Shown here: one piece after another, positions 1 to 9,166 of the stretch
Numbering within the stretch: the first letter of the stretch is position 1
Layout: each line of letters starts with the position of its first letter
From: Janthinobacterium psychrotolerans
GTDB lineage: Bacteria > Pseudomonadota > Gammaproteobacteria > Burkholderiales > Burkholderiaceae_D
Reading direction: 5' to 3'
Length of the DNA stretch: 60,895 nucleotides
Assembly (NCBI RefSeq): GCF_001677885.1
Contig: NZ_LOCQ01000038.1
Coordinates: forward strand, 1-60,895
Position numbers and translations under genes: made by a program
The notes under the pieces: generated by a model
Databases searched by the model: none
The model's input: the letters and a program-made list of their open reading frames with translations, nothing else
Told to the model about the DNA's origin: nothing

Positions 1-382
1 GCATCGAGCGCTTGAGCTGCCTGGCGAAGCGGCGGTAGTTTTCGCAGAACTGCGTGTAGCCGTAGGTCTGGCGATCGGCATAGTCGGCGCGGTGCTCCTC
101 CCACAGCAGCATCAACGTCATGCCCTTACGGCGCAGTTCCTGGTGCAGGCGGCCATAATCGGGCTGCACATAGTCACTCGCCTTTTGGGCGCCGACCAGC
201 AGGCGCCGCTCCAGTGCCGCCTCGTCCATGCTTTGTACAGTGAGCCAGTCCAGGCCAGCTGCCGCAGCCAGGCCGGCGTACTTCGTGACCACACCTTTAG
301 ACAGGCCAAGTGCATTGGCAATCTGCTGGTGCGACAATTTGGCGTCAAGTTTGAGTCGTAGTACGTCCTTAATTTTACGCAT
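1..382 (-). CDS. istA: IS21-family transposase IstA, N-terminal part (runs off window)
   Basis: Reading leftward from an ATG at 382, preceded by a GAGGATC ribosome-binding-like sequence, the frame stays open to the window edge (about 127 codons). It begins MRKIKDVLRLKLDAKLSH and contains a helix-turn-helix (IANALGLSKGVVTKYAGLA, about residues 20-40), the DNA-binding start of IS21 IstA. The stretch YGYTQFCENYRRF near the window edge is also typical of the family. IstA is the DDE transposase that works with the ATPase IstB; the DDE core and istB must lie to the left of the window. Its terminal repeats lie at 480-640, where the element has inserted into another IS21 element. Confidence 0.85.
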   Translation of the reverse strand, partial: MRKIKDVLRLKLDAKLSHQQIANALGLSKGVVTKYAGLAAAAGLDWLTVQSMDEAALERRLLVGAQKASDYVQPDYGRLHQELRRKGMTLMLLWEEHRADYADRQTYGYTQFCENYRRFARQLKRSM

Positions 383-479
383 ATTGATCCTCGGTGCGGG
401 CACGCCATCTCCAGTCAAAAGCTGGGAGCCTACCCGTTCGGTTGCAAAATGCGTAACGTCATCACTGCGCTGTACAACA

Positions 480-640
480 CCATTCCGGCATCGTGACCAG
501 CGATTCCGGTATCGTGACCGCTGATTCCGGACAATGCCCGAAATCGGTCACGTTCGCCCGGAATGGGCGGTCACGTTCAAACGGAATGGCTGGTCACGAT
601 GCCGGAATCACTGGTCACGTTCGTCCGGAATACCCAAATC
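480..640. repeat. Multiple terminal repeats of the left-hand IS21 element
   Basis: This stretch holds six copies of a short motif pairing CGTGACC/GGTCACG with ATTCCGG/CCGGAAT. Two copies (485-525) are in one orientation and four (557-636) in the other. IS21-family ends typically carry several such transposase-binding repeats just outside istA. The outermost repeat ends at about 636-640, where the sequence changes abruptly into the interrupted istA of the neighbouring element, so I place the IS end there. Confidence 0.7.
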
Positions 641-1269
641 CGGAAGCCGCTGTGCTTGGCGAAGTCGAGGAAGCCGGCGTGGTATCGGTGCTGGCCGTCG
701 CCGTACACGTCGCGCTCGATGACGACCGTCTTCATGTTGTCGTACAGAACCTTACGCGGTACGCCGCCGAATGCGGTGAAGGCGCGCTCATGGCAGCCGA
801 TCAGTGTTGCCACTTTCATGTCGCTGACGAACTCGACATAGCTGGCACGGCTGTAACCCATCGTGGCGCAAAACGCATGCAGTGGCGCGCTGCCTTTGCG
901 GAACTCGACCCAATCGACCTGCAACTGCTCACCTATCTCGGTCTCGAAGCGCATCACCGGCACGACTGGCAATGTCGGCCGCAAAGAACGCATGAACGCG
1001 CGCAACTGGCTCAGGCCACCCTGGTAGCCGCGCTCGACGATCTCATCGTGCAACACGCTCGCCGGAATCCAGTTCGGCTGCGCCGCCGTCTGCCGCTCCC
1101 GCAGATAAGCCTCATATGGCGCCAGTTTGCTTGGCCGTTTTACCTTGCGTTCGTATTTAGGCACAGCTTCCATTGCCAGATGCCGCCGCACCGTGTTCAC
1201 CGCGCAGCCTACCTCGGCGGCGATACGCCGCAGACTCAAACCGTGCTTGCTCAATACCTGAATTTCCAC
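638..1269 (-). pseudogene. istA: Second IS21-family istA, 5' part, cut by IS21 insertion
   Basis: The frame gives about 210 residues of an IstA-like protein: an N-terminal HTH (VLSKHGLSLRRIAAEVGCAV), a conserved middle, and the start of the catalytic core (EQLQVDWVEFRKG, with the expected DDE aspartate; later LYDNMKTVV with the second). After RIWV the reading frame runs into the terminal repeats of the adjacent IS21 element, so the C-terminal half is missing here. I chose the GTG at 1269 because AAGGAGG lies just upstream at 1276-1282; an in-frame ATG at 1311 is possible. The gene is a broken remnant and cannot make an active transposase. Confidence 0.8.
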
Positions 1270-1319
1270 ACACACCTCCTTGGGTTTCAAAGCTGCTCCC
1301 AAAGCAGCCATCTTCTCAA

Positions 1320-1375
1320 ATCGGTGTATCAGTTTTCAATCGCTGCTGTGTATCAGTTTACAACCGCTGCTGACA
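1320..1375. repeat. Terminal repeats and outer end of the truncated IS21 element
   Basis: Two direct copies of GTATCAGTTTnnAA spaced about 24 bp apart precede a TGACA edge at 1371-1375 (TGTCA read on the - strand). This is the usual structure of an IS21 left end, with TG/CA termini and internal repeats, and lies immediately upstream of the truncated istA. The end marks the point of insertion into the gene whose 3' part begins right after it. Confidence 0.65.
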
Positions 1376-2068
1376 CCCGCCTCAGGAATAAACAACAAGG
1401 TTGTTCTGCCCGAACTGTTCAGCTATCGATTTGTTGACCATCCCGAAGCACAGGCTGTGCTTGGACAGGCCTGGTACGTAGTCGAGATGGACCAAGGTCG
1501 CACAGTACTAAGGAACTATGTTGCCGAACCAGCATTACATTTGTGCGGAGGCGTCGGATATCACGTCCTCAAGAAATATGATGGAGATACCGTGCCAAAA
1601 AAATACGCCCTGCCCATTTTCCTTGTCGGCATCGTCGAACCAATGGCCTACCAGCGCTGGCTGGTACACAAGGCGCAGGCCCATGTGAAGCGCGACCGCA
1701 AGCGCGGCAATGCTACTGCGATCGGCGAGGCTTACCGGATCGCTATTCACGCGGCGGTGGGGGAAAGCGGTGGGTGCGACGCCTACAGCGGCGAGTCGCT
1801 CGACTGGACCTTATTAGGCACCTACAATAACGCCGACTCTGCAGAGGGCGGCCGGACCTACAAACACGACTTTGCACTGCTGCCTACGGTCGACCATGTT
1901 AGCGACGGCCTCGGACCGGCTGACTTTAAAATCTGTGGCTGGCGCGTCAACGATGCCAAACACGACTTGGATGTGCCAGCCTTCCTCGCTGTGTGCCGGA
2001 CTGTTCTAGAACATCATGGCTTCACAGTCGCTGCTCCAACAGTCAAGCCGCCTGGAGGCGAAGCGTAA
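1376..2068 (+). pseudogene. HNH-like nuclease domain protein, 3' fragment
   Basis: From the IS21 edge an open frame of about 230 codons runs to a TAA at 2066-2068. The product has no start of its own: upstream residues come from IS sequence. The C-terminal half carries DAYSGESLDW, then LLPTVDHVSDGL and CGWRVNDAKHDL. This D-H ... N order and spacing look like an HNH-fold endonuclease core; that assignment is inference. Codon use is normal for the region and there are no internal stops, so the break seems recent. The missing 5' part was probably separated or removed by the IS21 insertion. Confidence 0.55.
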
Positions 2069-2077
2069 TGACCAGTC

Positions 2078-2308
2078 GCTTGCCATGAAGGCGCAGTCAA
2101 ACTGTGCATTATTCCCTTAGAGGAGCAGCTGGCCGATGCCGAAAATTTGCTACGCGACTCTATAGCTGACCCGGATGACGGTAGCAACAAGCTGGGTGGT
2201 TCCGTGGTATCGGCCGTGGCCAACTTGGCCCAGTTAATTGACATGACCCTTCCTTGCCTGAGCCGATTTGGCGGCATCGCTAATTGCGCTCGGGTGACAT
2301 GTATATAG
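2078..2308 (+). pseudogene. Possible short coding remnant
   Basis: Downstream of the HNH-like fragment an open stretch reads through LEEQLADAENLLRDSI and LGGSVVSAVANLAQLI to a TAG at 2306-2308. Its composition looks like a real soluble helical protein, but there is no in-frame ATG, GTG or ribosome-binding site at the front and a stop lies just before it. It may be the end of a decayed gene. No family is recognised. Confidence 0.3.
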
Positions 2309-2448
2309 TTCCTTGATCAAAATTAATAAGGGGGGCGATTATATCGAGCACTTTAGGATAGTGTTTACGACGCCTCGTTTTCTCGCCCCTCCCGATTTTA
2401 GTGTCGCTTCGCCATGCCAACGGAAATCGGTGAAATGACAACTGCCCC

Positions 2449-2661
2449 TTATCCGCCAAAAATGATTTGTCCCAGGATGGGCCATATGTCCCACGTATAG
2501 ATGGGATGGACATGAAGTGCAGCGGCAATAAGCAGCTTCCCGCCAATTTCAGAGGCAACGAATTGCTCCGTCAAGTCCTTAAAAAGCTTGTACCAATTCA
2601 GCAAGGCGGGCGCATTTTCCAGGGCAATTGCGAGCGGGGATGGTTTCGTTTTTTGTGACAT
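2449..2661 (-). CDS. Small hypothetical protein (70 aa)
   Basis: A 70-codon frame with ATG at 2661 is preceded by a good AAGGAGAG ribosome-binding site at ideal spacing, the main reason to accept it. The product has a moderately hydrophobic middle (GGKLLIAAALHVHP, residues 40-53) and a C-terminal stretch WDIWPILGQIIFGG. It could be a small membrane-associated protein. No family is recognised. It stands alone between decayed sequence on both sides. Confidence 0.5.
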   Translation of the reverse strand: MSQKTKPSPLAIALENAPALLNWYKLFKDLTEQFVASEIGGKLLIAAALHVHPIYTWDIWPILGQIIFGG

Positions 2662-2689
2662 AGAATACTCTCCTTAAGGTTGAAAAATG

Positions 2690-3400
2690 GGCCATACGCT
2701 TATTACAGCGAGTGGGTTTTAAATCTCTTCGCCGTCCGCCCTCGGCTTGATTACTTGGCCGGCGTCGCACACGACTACCTGTGCGATTTCGCAGGCTGCG
2801 TGCCACTCAAAACTACTGTCACGACTTGCTGTGCGTGCAGGTTTTCACCACATCTTGCCAATCCGACGGTTTGCTGTCCTCTGGTGGGTTTTCCAGCGGA
2901 TATGCAAGTACTCATGGCAATGACGCGTTGATGCAATCCACTGCCACCTATGTCAAGCGTGGAACTGGCGGCAAGAACAGTCGTCTGTCTCGTCTAGCAC
3001 CGGGATTTATTCCCAGCGGCTAAATCAGCGCACAGCTGTCAAAAATGATGGTCAATCGGAGGGGAGTAAAGCGAAGTGGAGGCAAGCCAATGAAAGCGAT
3101 GTACCCGGCAGGTACGATCACTGGCTGTTCATCCAATAGTGGGGGTTGAAGACACTGCGGTAATACGATGGGAATGCCTTGCGGCTGTTATTGCTGTAAT
3201 GGCAGACTCTAATGGCGCCTATCTCTGTCTATAGTGTGGGTTAGGCGTTGTGTTCTGTAGATTATGCGACTTCTACCGGAGCAGGCTGCTGCTTGTCCAT
3301 GTAGTGTACCAAAAGGTGCCAAGCGCCCTTTTCCGCAATCTAGTCGTGATTACTCAATTATTCACGACGAGCCCGTTACTAAAGATCAAAGGGATCCTCA
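2690..3400. other. Intergenic stretch, no convincing gene
   Basis: About 700 bp of mixed composition. Short frames exist on both strands but none has a ribosome-binding site plus protein-like composition. I see no RNA gene or strong repeat. It is probably decayed insertion or cargo DNA. Confidence 0.4.
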
Positions 3401-3489
3401 AGCATGGTCTTGATGAGCCACTGGACAGCTCCCAAGAGATTGAGTGGTCGCGAAGCATGTAGCGCCATTACGATAAGTACCCAACGCGG

Positions 3490-3876
3490 CTACGCGGACG
3501 TGACGTCCTTTCTCATCTTGAAAGCTATCGCGTTTGACCAACGTGCTGAAAACAAAGATGCCGGCGACCTGATACACGTGATGCGCGACGCCGGCGCGCG
3601 GAGCAGGTGGAAGAGGAAATCGTTGAGCGCTACAGATCTGGCTTGCATAACCAGGCGATATTAGATGCATTAGAGAAGTTGCAGAACCGTTTTTGTGACG
3701 GCGGTGGAGTGGATGGGTATCTGCGCAATGGACCAATTGCGACTGCGCGATTCAAGTTGGGTTTGGACGAAGAGGATGATGACGAGCGCGTTCGCGAGCA
3801 GCGGAACGTGGCCGGACTGGTGATGGCGATCGTCGCCTATGTGCTGAAGTGTATTCACCCGCAAGGATCGCTGTAG
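3490..3876 (+). pseudogene. Frameshifted gene remnant, nucleotidyltransferase-like tail (copy 1)
   Basis: Two frames join into one protein-like sequence. The first gives FLILKAIAFDQRAENKDAGD, which resembles the C-terminal 'LK-ALdeR-KDA-DL' pattern of AbiEii/MNT-type nucleotidyltransferases. Near 3595 the sense continues in the next frame (AEQVEEEIVERYRSG, then ALEKLQNRFCDGGGVDGYL and REQRNVAGLVMAIVAY). One frameshift therefore breaks the gene. No intact 5' end is visible. A second, shorter, independently frameshifted copy lies at 15672-15882. The family call is tentative; the homology between the two copies is directly visible. Confidence 0.4.
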
Positions 3877-4071
3877 AACAGTTGATCGATTATTCACGTA
3901 AGCCGAAGTACACGGCAAAAGATTTTAACATCCCTGCCTGCTAGGTGTCACTCTTCAACATTGCGCCAACGTGGGTGCAGAAGCGGTTTTCACTGCGCTT
4001 GCCTCCCGTGTACAACTGGCACGAGCAAGCGATTTCAGTGTTGCTGTCGCTGGGCTTCTATAGGGCACTGA

Positions 4072-4124
4072 TGTTGTGACATTTCAAATAACTGCGACAT
4101 TTTCCAAATAAATGCGATAACAAT
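4072..4124 (+). repeat. Direct repeats resembling a transposon end
   Basis: From TGTTGTGAC the sequence carries two to three related units: a first with ACATTTCAAATAACTGCGAC, a second with ATTTTCCAAATAAATGCGAT. Short degenerate repeats with a TGCGA core next to a TGT start are typical of ends bound by DDE transposases of the Mu/Tn7/Tn5053 group and some IS families. A related cluster in the opposite orientation lies at 23607-23664. No matching transposase gene is in the window. Confidence 0.35.
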
Positions 4125-4132
4125 TCCACAGA

Positions 4133-4412
4133 TCAACATTTCTTCGTCATCAACGCAGACCTGCTAATCCACAGGCGAAGTACACGACGTGACTCGCTGT
4201 CCAGTCCCGTTTGATCATAAACGCGCTTGACGAATAGCTCCGGCTTCTTTTGCTGCCACTCTTTGAGCGCCTGGATGGGTGTTTTAGCACCGATGGCCCT
4301 TTGTAGAATGTGGTGGTTGTAAAGCTTTAAATAGTTGAGCAAGGTCGTCTCCAGATCGGCCCGACTGTCGAATCGGGTCTGCTGCAAGAGCTCGCTGATA
4401 CGGCCGTTTAAT
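4133..4412 (-). pseudogene. IS481-family transposase, C-terminal fragment
   Basis: The - strand frame reads GRISELLQQTRFDSRADLET, then LLNYLKLYNHHI, TPIQALKEW, and KKPELFVKRVYDQTGLD. This is the characteristic C-terminal end of IS481-family (rve-type) transposases, after the catalytic region. There is no N-terminal HTH or DDE core, and the sequence after GLDS departs from the family. It is therefore only a scrap of an element. An unrelated, apparently intact IS481 start is seen at the right edge of the window. Confidence 0.65.
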
Positions 4413-4500
4413 CGTTAGCCCGTGCCCCCTCTTGCTGACACCGCAGCCGCTGCTTTTAGGATGATTATCAGGCTATACTGAAAGCATTAAAATTCTCAAA

Positions 4501-5631
4501 ATGATAGTTGGCGTGGATAATATTCCTGAGTTTAATCAAAAAATCGGCCGCAATGCGTTGTGCCCTTGTGGATCGAAAAAAAAGTTCAAGCACTGTCACG
4601 GACATCACAGCAATCCGCCTGAAACGAATATATACGCGGCCTCGTCTAAAGTGCGCGTGATGAACGCCAAGGGAGAGTGCTATTCTCCATCGGATATGCA
4701 TTATGACTGCACCCGTGGAACGATTAATGCTCATACCGTATCGCGTTCCGGAAGCCTTGGCGCCATTCAGCGCGACGGACACGTCTATTCGTACGACTTG
4801 AGGCTTGAAGCAATTCAAAAGAATGGTGCTGCGCTAACGCCCGTATCAACTGGCTGGAAAACTGCCTCGACTTTCCCTGGATTCTGCGGTTTTCATGATA
4901 AACATCTGTTCATGCCGTTGGAGGATCAGCCGTTTATCGGATCTAGAGAACAGTGCTTTCTAATTGCATATCGATCGGTCGCAAGAGAGCTGCATGCAAA
5001 AGCCACTTCGGCGAAGCAGACCAAATTGCGGTTAGCGTATGCCGGGAAATCTGCGATAGCTCGAAGTAACATCGCTACGTTCAATAAAGGTGTTGAGCTT
5101 GGGCTTCGTGATTCACAGCGGCACAAGAGCCGTTACGACAACGTACTCACGAAAAAAGATTGGTCCCAAGTGAAGGGAGTGCTAGTCGAGTTTGATAATG
5201 TCTTCCCAATCCAATGCGCCAGTGGCGTTTTCCCTGAGGCGGATTTTTTCGGTCGCGAAGTTCAGCGTTTAGGATGGGGAAATGATACACCGGATGCGCT
5301 TACTTTTTCTTCGTTTGCCGCTGATGGAAAATCATACTTCTTGCTTTGTTGGCTGTTAGATAGTGATGCTAGCTGTGTTCCCTTTGCCGCAGCTATCAGT
5401 GAAATTGAGCGTGATGCGCTGCCCGCTGTACTGGCGTCCTATATATTGCAGGTAACTGAGAACTGTCATTTCGCCCCTGCTTGGTATGACGCCCTGACGG
5501 ATGATGGTAAGCTCTGGTGTAGAGAGCAAAGCATTTCTGGGCACTTTTATGGAAACCTTCCCCCTCCCATAAAAAATTGTGCAGTGCCGTTCTTTGGAGG
5601 CATAAACGTGAAAAATATTGTCCACATATAG
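4501..5631 (+). CDS. SEC-C motif protein 1 (N-terminal zinc motif, 376 aa)
   Basis: The N-terminus holds a complete SEC-C metal-binding motif, GRNALCPCGSKKKFKHCHG, with Cys21, Cys23, Cys32 and His33 as probable zinc ligands. SEC-C is the small zinc module first seen at the end of SecA and found in many unrelated proteins. The remaining 340 residues are not recognised: they look soluble and mixed alpha/beta, with no signal peptide or membrane segment. There is no strong ribosome-binding site before the ATG, so the start is uncertain, though it must lie before the zinc motif. The next gene also has a SEC-C motif, at its other end, suggesting the two work together. Confidence 0.65.
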   Translation: MIVGVDNIPEFNQKIGRNALCPCGSKKKFKHCHGHHSNPPETNIYAASSKVRVMNAKGECYSPSDMHYDCTRGTINAHTVSRSGSLGAIQRDGHVYSYDLRLEAIQKNGAALTPVSTGWKTASTFPGFCGFHDKHLFMPLEDQPFIGSREQCFLIAYRSVARELHAKATSAKQTKLRLAYAGKSAIARSNIATFNKGVELGLRDSQRHKSRYDNVLTKKDWSQVKGVLVEFDNVFPIQCASGVFPEADFFGREVQRLGWGNDTPDALTFSSFAADGKSYFLLCWLLDSDASCVPFAAAISEIERDALPAVLASYILQVTENCHFAPAWYDALTDDGKLWCREQSISGHFYGNLPPPIKNCAVPFFGGINVKNIVHI

Positions 5632-5844
5632 AGGAGCCTGCGTTCACTACGATACACTTCATGTCGACTGCATCAGACCTAGCGCTCAGAACCGTGGCTG
5701 CAACCAGATTTGGCTGTGTCCTTGTGCTCGATGTTCCGACGAAGTCGCCAACTGTTAGCTTAATGTCGATCCGACTGCCAGCGCGGCGGTCACCGTCAAT
5801 ATGTCAGTTCTAGTCCCTTCTGACGTGTGAGTTAAAGGAGTTTT
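5632..5844. other. Gap between the SEC-C genes
   Basis: About 210 bp without a supported gene. It ends with the GGAG ribosome-binding site of the next gene. No clear terminator is seen, so the two SEC-C genes may be co-transcribed. Confidence 0.35.
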
Positions 5845-7341
5845 ATGTCTTTGCAATCCGCACCTAGAGCTATTCAGAAGTCCACCGGCTTCACGGACTC
5901 CGAACGTATGCTTGCTGACTTTTGTGACCAGACTTTCCTAAGGCTGTGGAGTTATCCGAACCCCTTTAAGTCGGATGGGCACGAGCTGTGCGATTTGTTG
6001 GCAGTGTTCGGTAACCACGTCTTTATATTCTTTGACCGCCACAAGGTGCTTCCTATCGATAGCGACAAAGACCCCAATGTGCTTTGGAATCGCTGGAAGA
6101 ACCGCGCTATAGATGCGCAGACTAATACTGCACACGGTGCGGAGCGTTATCTTCGAGGTGGAGGGAGTATCTACTTAGATGGGAAGCGGACAAATCCGTT
6201 TCCGCTGGCTCTAAACATTGACACCGCAATCGTCCATAAAATAATAGTCGCGCATGGAGCAAAGGAGGCATGTGAGCGGGCATCCGAGCAGAATATCTAT
6301 GGCAGCCTAGCAATAACCTACTCGCATCTGGATGATGATGTTTCTCATCCATTTCACGTCTTTATCGACAAGTCAAATCCGGTACATGTTTTTGATAGTC
6401 ACAATTTGCCTATTGTCCTTGGTGAACTTGATACGGTTACCGACTTCACCAACTACTTGGAAGAGAAGCTACATGCAATTGCCAAGTATGACGTGCTGAC
6501 CTACTGCGGAGAGGAGGATCTCCTTGGGCACTATCTGGCAAACTATGACAAGGATGGGAGCCGGCACATAATCGGGACAAAAGACGAAGGCGTGACGTGT
6601 GTAATGATCGGGGAAGGAGAGTGGCGCGATTTCATAGAAACTGAAGTATTCAAAAACACAAAGCGCGTCGACCAGATCTCCTATTTTTGGGATGAGCTTA
6701 TACAGCGCACTTGCCAAAATTCAATCGACGGCACCCTTGGGGGCAACTCCGATCTGCTGCGTGGGCCTAGCGCGATTTTTGAAATGGTGAAGGAGCCTCG
6801 TTTCGTCCGCCGTGCTCTATCCGAGAAGATAAAACAAGTGGTTGTAGAGTTCCCCGATTCGCCGGGGGAATTAATGCGACAGGTGACGTTGATGCCTTCA
6901 TCTGTGGATGACGTTGCTTACGTATTTTTTCAACTCAGAGCGTCGGAGGAGCTGCGCGCAACCCCCGAGTATCTGGACAAGCGGCGCATGATGTTGGAGG
7001 TCGCATGCGGTGCGGCCAAGAACAAATTTCCTAATTTGAAGAAGGTCGTCGGCATTGGCATGGATGCGCCCAAGTTTGCGGGAGACACGAACTCTGAAGA
7101 CTTTATTCTGATGCCTTGCGAAGTTTGGGAGAGGGAAACCAAGGAGCATTACGAGAAGTTGAACTCTAAACTAGGTTTCTTTCAGTCGCCGGATCTAAGG
7201 CAGTATGAGCAGCATGTAACTCAGTTCGTTGCACCTCCTGACACACCTTTGTATAATGCAGCGCAGTTTCCCAAAGTTGGGCGTAACGATCCTTGTCCCT
7301 GCGGCGCGGGCGTGAAATTCAAGAAGTGCCATGGACGGTAA
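5845..7341 (+). CDS. SEC-C motif protein 2 (C-terminal zinc motif, 498 aa)
   Basis: The ATG at 5845 has AAAGGAG upstream, a good start. The last 20 residues are a SEC-C motif, [20 protein letters not shown], with Cys484, Cys486, Cys495 and His496. The body of about 475 residues has no recognisable catalytic motif, signal peptide or membrane segment; acidic and aromatic residues are frequent. The SEC-C position mirrors that of the gene upstream, where it is N-terminal. The following protease operon is separated by 229 bp and has its own promoter-like sequence, so membership of one system is possible but not shown. Confidence 0.65.
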   Translation: MSLQSAPRAIQKSTGFTDSERMLADFCDQTFLRLWSYPNPFKSDGHELCDLLAVFGNHVFIFFDRHKVLPIDSDKDPNVLWNRWKNRAIDAQTNTAHGAERYLRGGGSIYLDGKRTNPFPLALNIDTAIVHKIIVAHGAKEACERASEQNIYGSLAITYSHLDDDVSHPFHVFIDKSNPVHVFDSHNLPIVLGELDTVTDFTNYLEEKLHAIAKYDVLTYCGEEDLLGHYLANYDKDGSRHIIGTKDEGVTCVMIGEGEWRDFIETEVFKNTKRVDQISYFWDELIQRTCQNSIDGTLGGNSDLLRGPSAIFEMVKEPRFVRRALSEKIKQVVVEFPDSPGELMRQVTLMPSSVDDVAYVFFQLRASEELRATPEYLDKRRMMLEVACGAAKNKFPNLKKVVGIGMDAPKFAGDTNSEDFILMPCEVWERETKEHYEKLNSKLGFFQSPDLRQYEQHVTQFVAPPDTPLYNAAQFPKVGRNDPCPCGAGVKFKKCHGR

Positions 7342-7511
7342 TCACCATTGGAATTTGGCACGTCTGTAGAAGAACAGCTATCCCGCAAAAGTTTATCTGG
7401 GCGTAAGTTCACAATCCCCAATCGGAGCGGGCAATTCAACTGCATTCGATGATGTTACTTTACACGGCGAGGCCGTTAAGAACTTCCGAACCGGCCAGGG
7501 TAATTCCAGCA

Positions 7512-7540
7512 TTGACACTTTGAAAACAATCGAATAATGT
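7512..7540 (+). promoter_or_regulatory. Predicted sigma-70 promoter of the protease/NTPase operon
   Basis: A consensus -35 TTGACA (7512-7517), a 17-bp spacer and a -10-like TAATGT (7535-7540) lie 30 bp before the ATG of the subtilase gene. A second -10-like TATAAT at 7551-7556 lacks a good -35. Transcription from here would give a very short leader. Confidence 0.5.
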
Positions 7541-7570
7541 GCATGTTGAGTATAATTAAAAATTCATAGG

Positions 7571-9166
7571 ATGATGATGACGTTGCCTACAGTCCTGACC
7601 GCACTTGCCCGTGCGACCGTTGAAGTAGCCGGCGTCAATGAGCTGCCGGCTCGCTTCATACTATACCCCCGGTTTGACCAAGATCCATCGGAACTTGCCA
7701 GGCGGATTGCTGCGGAACTGCAGGTCTACATGGCGCAGCCTCTCGTTAATACCGATACTGAACGTGCCGTGATCATCGTGACTTTGCCGGCGCGAATCAT
7801 GATTAAAGGTGCCGAGGCCTATGAAGCCGCCTATGCAATTGCGAACTATTGGCAGTTGAAGTCGGCGGAACCCGAACTCTACACCGACTTTTTCCCCGAG
7901 ACGGAGGTGGTTCGGGGCGACGGCACGGATGAGTCTATTCATGATGCCTGCTGGGCACCGGCAGACCCACGGGTTGATGCAAACCCCAGGTGGGCGCTCG
8001 ACATGTTGCGGGTGCCTCAGGCTTGGGAATGGTCGCTCATGCAGGGTCGACCTGCCTACGGTGATGGCGTGATCATCGCCCAGCCTGACACCGGGGTGAC
8101 AGACCACCCCGAGCTGCGTGACGTGCCGCGCGTCGGCGCGATCGACCTCATTAGTGGCGGCGACACAGCGACCGACCCGCTCGATTACTACGGTAATACC
8201 TCTCATGGCACCGGCACTGGCAGCGTTCTGCTGAGCAGATCGGCAGAAAACATGACCGGCTCGGCACCGGGCGCAACCCACATGCCGATCCGCGCAATCC
8301 GCAGTGTAATCCGCATATCGCAGCTGAGTGTCGCAGATGCTATTAACCACGCTGTGGACAAGGGGGCCCACGTAATCACCATGAGCCTTGGCGGACTACC
8401 GTCAATGTTTCTGTGGCTGGCACTGCAGCGTGCAGTCAAAAACAATGTCATCGTGTTGGCTGCAGCCGGCAACTGCGTAGAGACGGTGGTGTGGCCAGCC
8501 CGCTATGACGACTGTATTGGGGTTGCAGGTGTTAACTTCGACGAACAGCGCTGGCGCGGTTCTTGCCGTGGCGGCACAGTGGCAGTAGCGGCCCCCGCGG
8601 AGAACGTAATTAAGGCATTAACGCTGCTGAACGGTGGCACGAAGTCTTATCATACCGAACAAGGCCAGGGAACCAGTTTTGCGGTGGCCTTGACCGCAGG
8701 TGTTGCGGCGCTATGGCTCGCGCATCACGGCCGGGATGTGGTGGTGTCGGCGGCAGCGGCCCAACACATCCCGGTGCAGGCTCTGTTCAAAAACCTTCTG
8801 CGGGCAACTGCCCGTAAACCGAACACCGACTGGGATGAATCCGCGATGGGAAGCGGCATTGTAGACGCGGAGGCACTGCTAAAGGCACCGCTGACGCTCG
8901 TGACGGGTGAGGAAGCAAACGAAACGGGGGCAGAGGCCTCGGAAAGCATCCGTAACCTGCTAGATGAAGCGCAGGCTGATTCAGCGCTTGAGCAAGACGC
9001 GCTGGATCTTTACGGTATGGAGTTGGCCGACGTGGCACTCGAAGCGCGCCTCTGCTGTGCTGATGGTGCAGAGAGCAACGAAGACGGGCCGTTGCAAGTG
9101 TCAGAGCAGCTGCGCCAGACCGTTCCGCTAACCACGCTAGAGCGTTTGGCAGCGGTTCAGCCATGA
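7571..9166 (+). CDS. Subtilisin-like serine protease (S8 family, 531 aa)
   Basis: All parts of an S8 active site are present: Asp173 in IAQPDTGVTDHPEL, His212 in YGNTSHGTGTGS, oxyanion Asn301 in VLAAAGNC, and Ser369 in GQGTSFAVALTAGVAALW. The enzyme should therefore be active. No signal peptide is seen, so it probably acts in the cytoplasm, unlike most secreted subtilases. Residues 1-140 form an extra N-terminal domain and about 430-531 an acidic, mostly helical tail, which may be partner-binding or inhibitory (inference). Three ATGs are tandem at the start with only a weak ribosome-binding site. The stop overlaps the next start (ATGA), giving coupled translation with the trypsin-like protease. 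Confidence 0.88.
   Translation: MMMTLPTVLTALARATVEVAGVNELPARFILYPRFDQDPSELARRIAAELQVYMAQPLVNTDTERAVIIVTLPARIMIKGAEAYEAAYAIANYWQLKSAEPELYTDFFPETEVVRGDGTDESIHDACWAPADPRVDANPRWALDMLRVPQAWEWSLMQGRPAYGDGVIIAQPDTGVTDHPELRDVPRVGAIDLISGGDTATDPLDYYGNTSHGTGTGSVLLSRSAENMTGSAPGATHMPIRAIRSVIRISQLSVADAINHAVDKGAHVITMSLGGLPSMFLWLALQRAVKNNVIVLAAAGNCVETVVWPARYDDCIGVAGVNFDEQRWRGSCRGGTVAVAAPAENVIKALTLLNGGTKSYHTEQGQGTSFAVALTAGVAALWLAHHGRDVVVSAAAAQHIPVQALFKNLLRATARKPNTDWDESAMGSGIVDAEALLKAPLTLVTGEEANETGAEASESIRNLLDEAQADSALEQDALDLYGMELADVALEARLCCADGAESNEDGPLQVSEQLRQTVPLTTLERLAAVQP

Noticed and set aside
493..1437. A 314-codon + strand open frame across the IS21 pair
   Set aside because: It runs antisense to the clear istA and through the terminal repeats; composition is that of a shadow.
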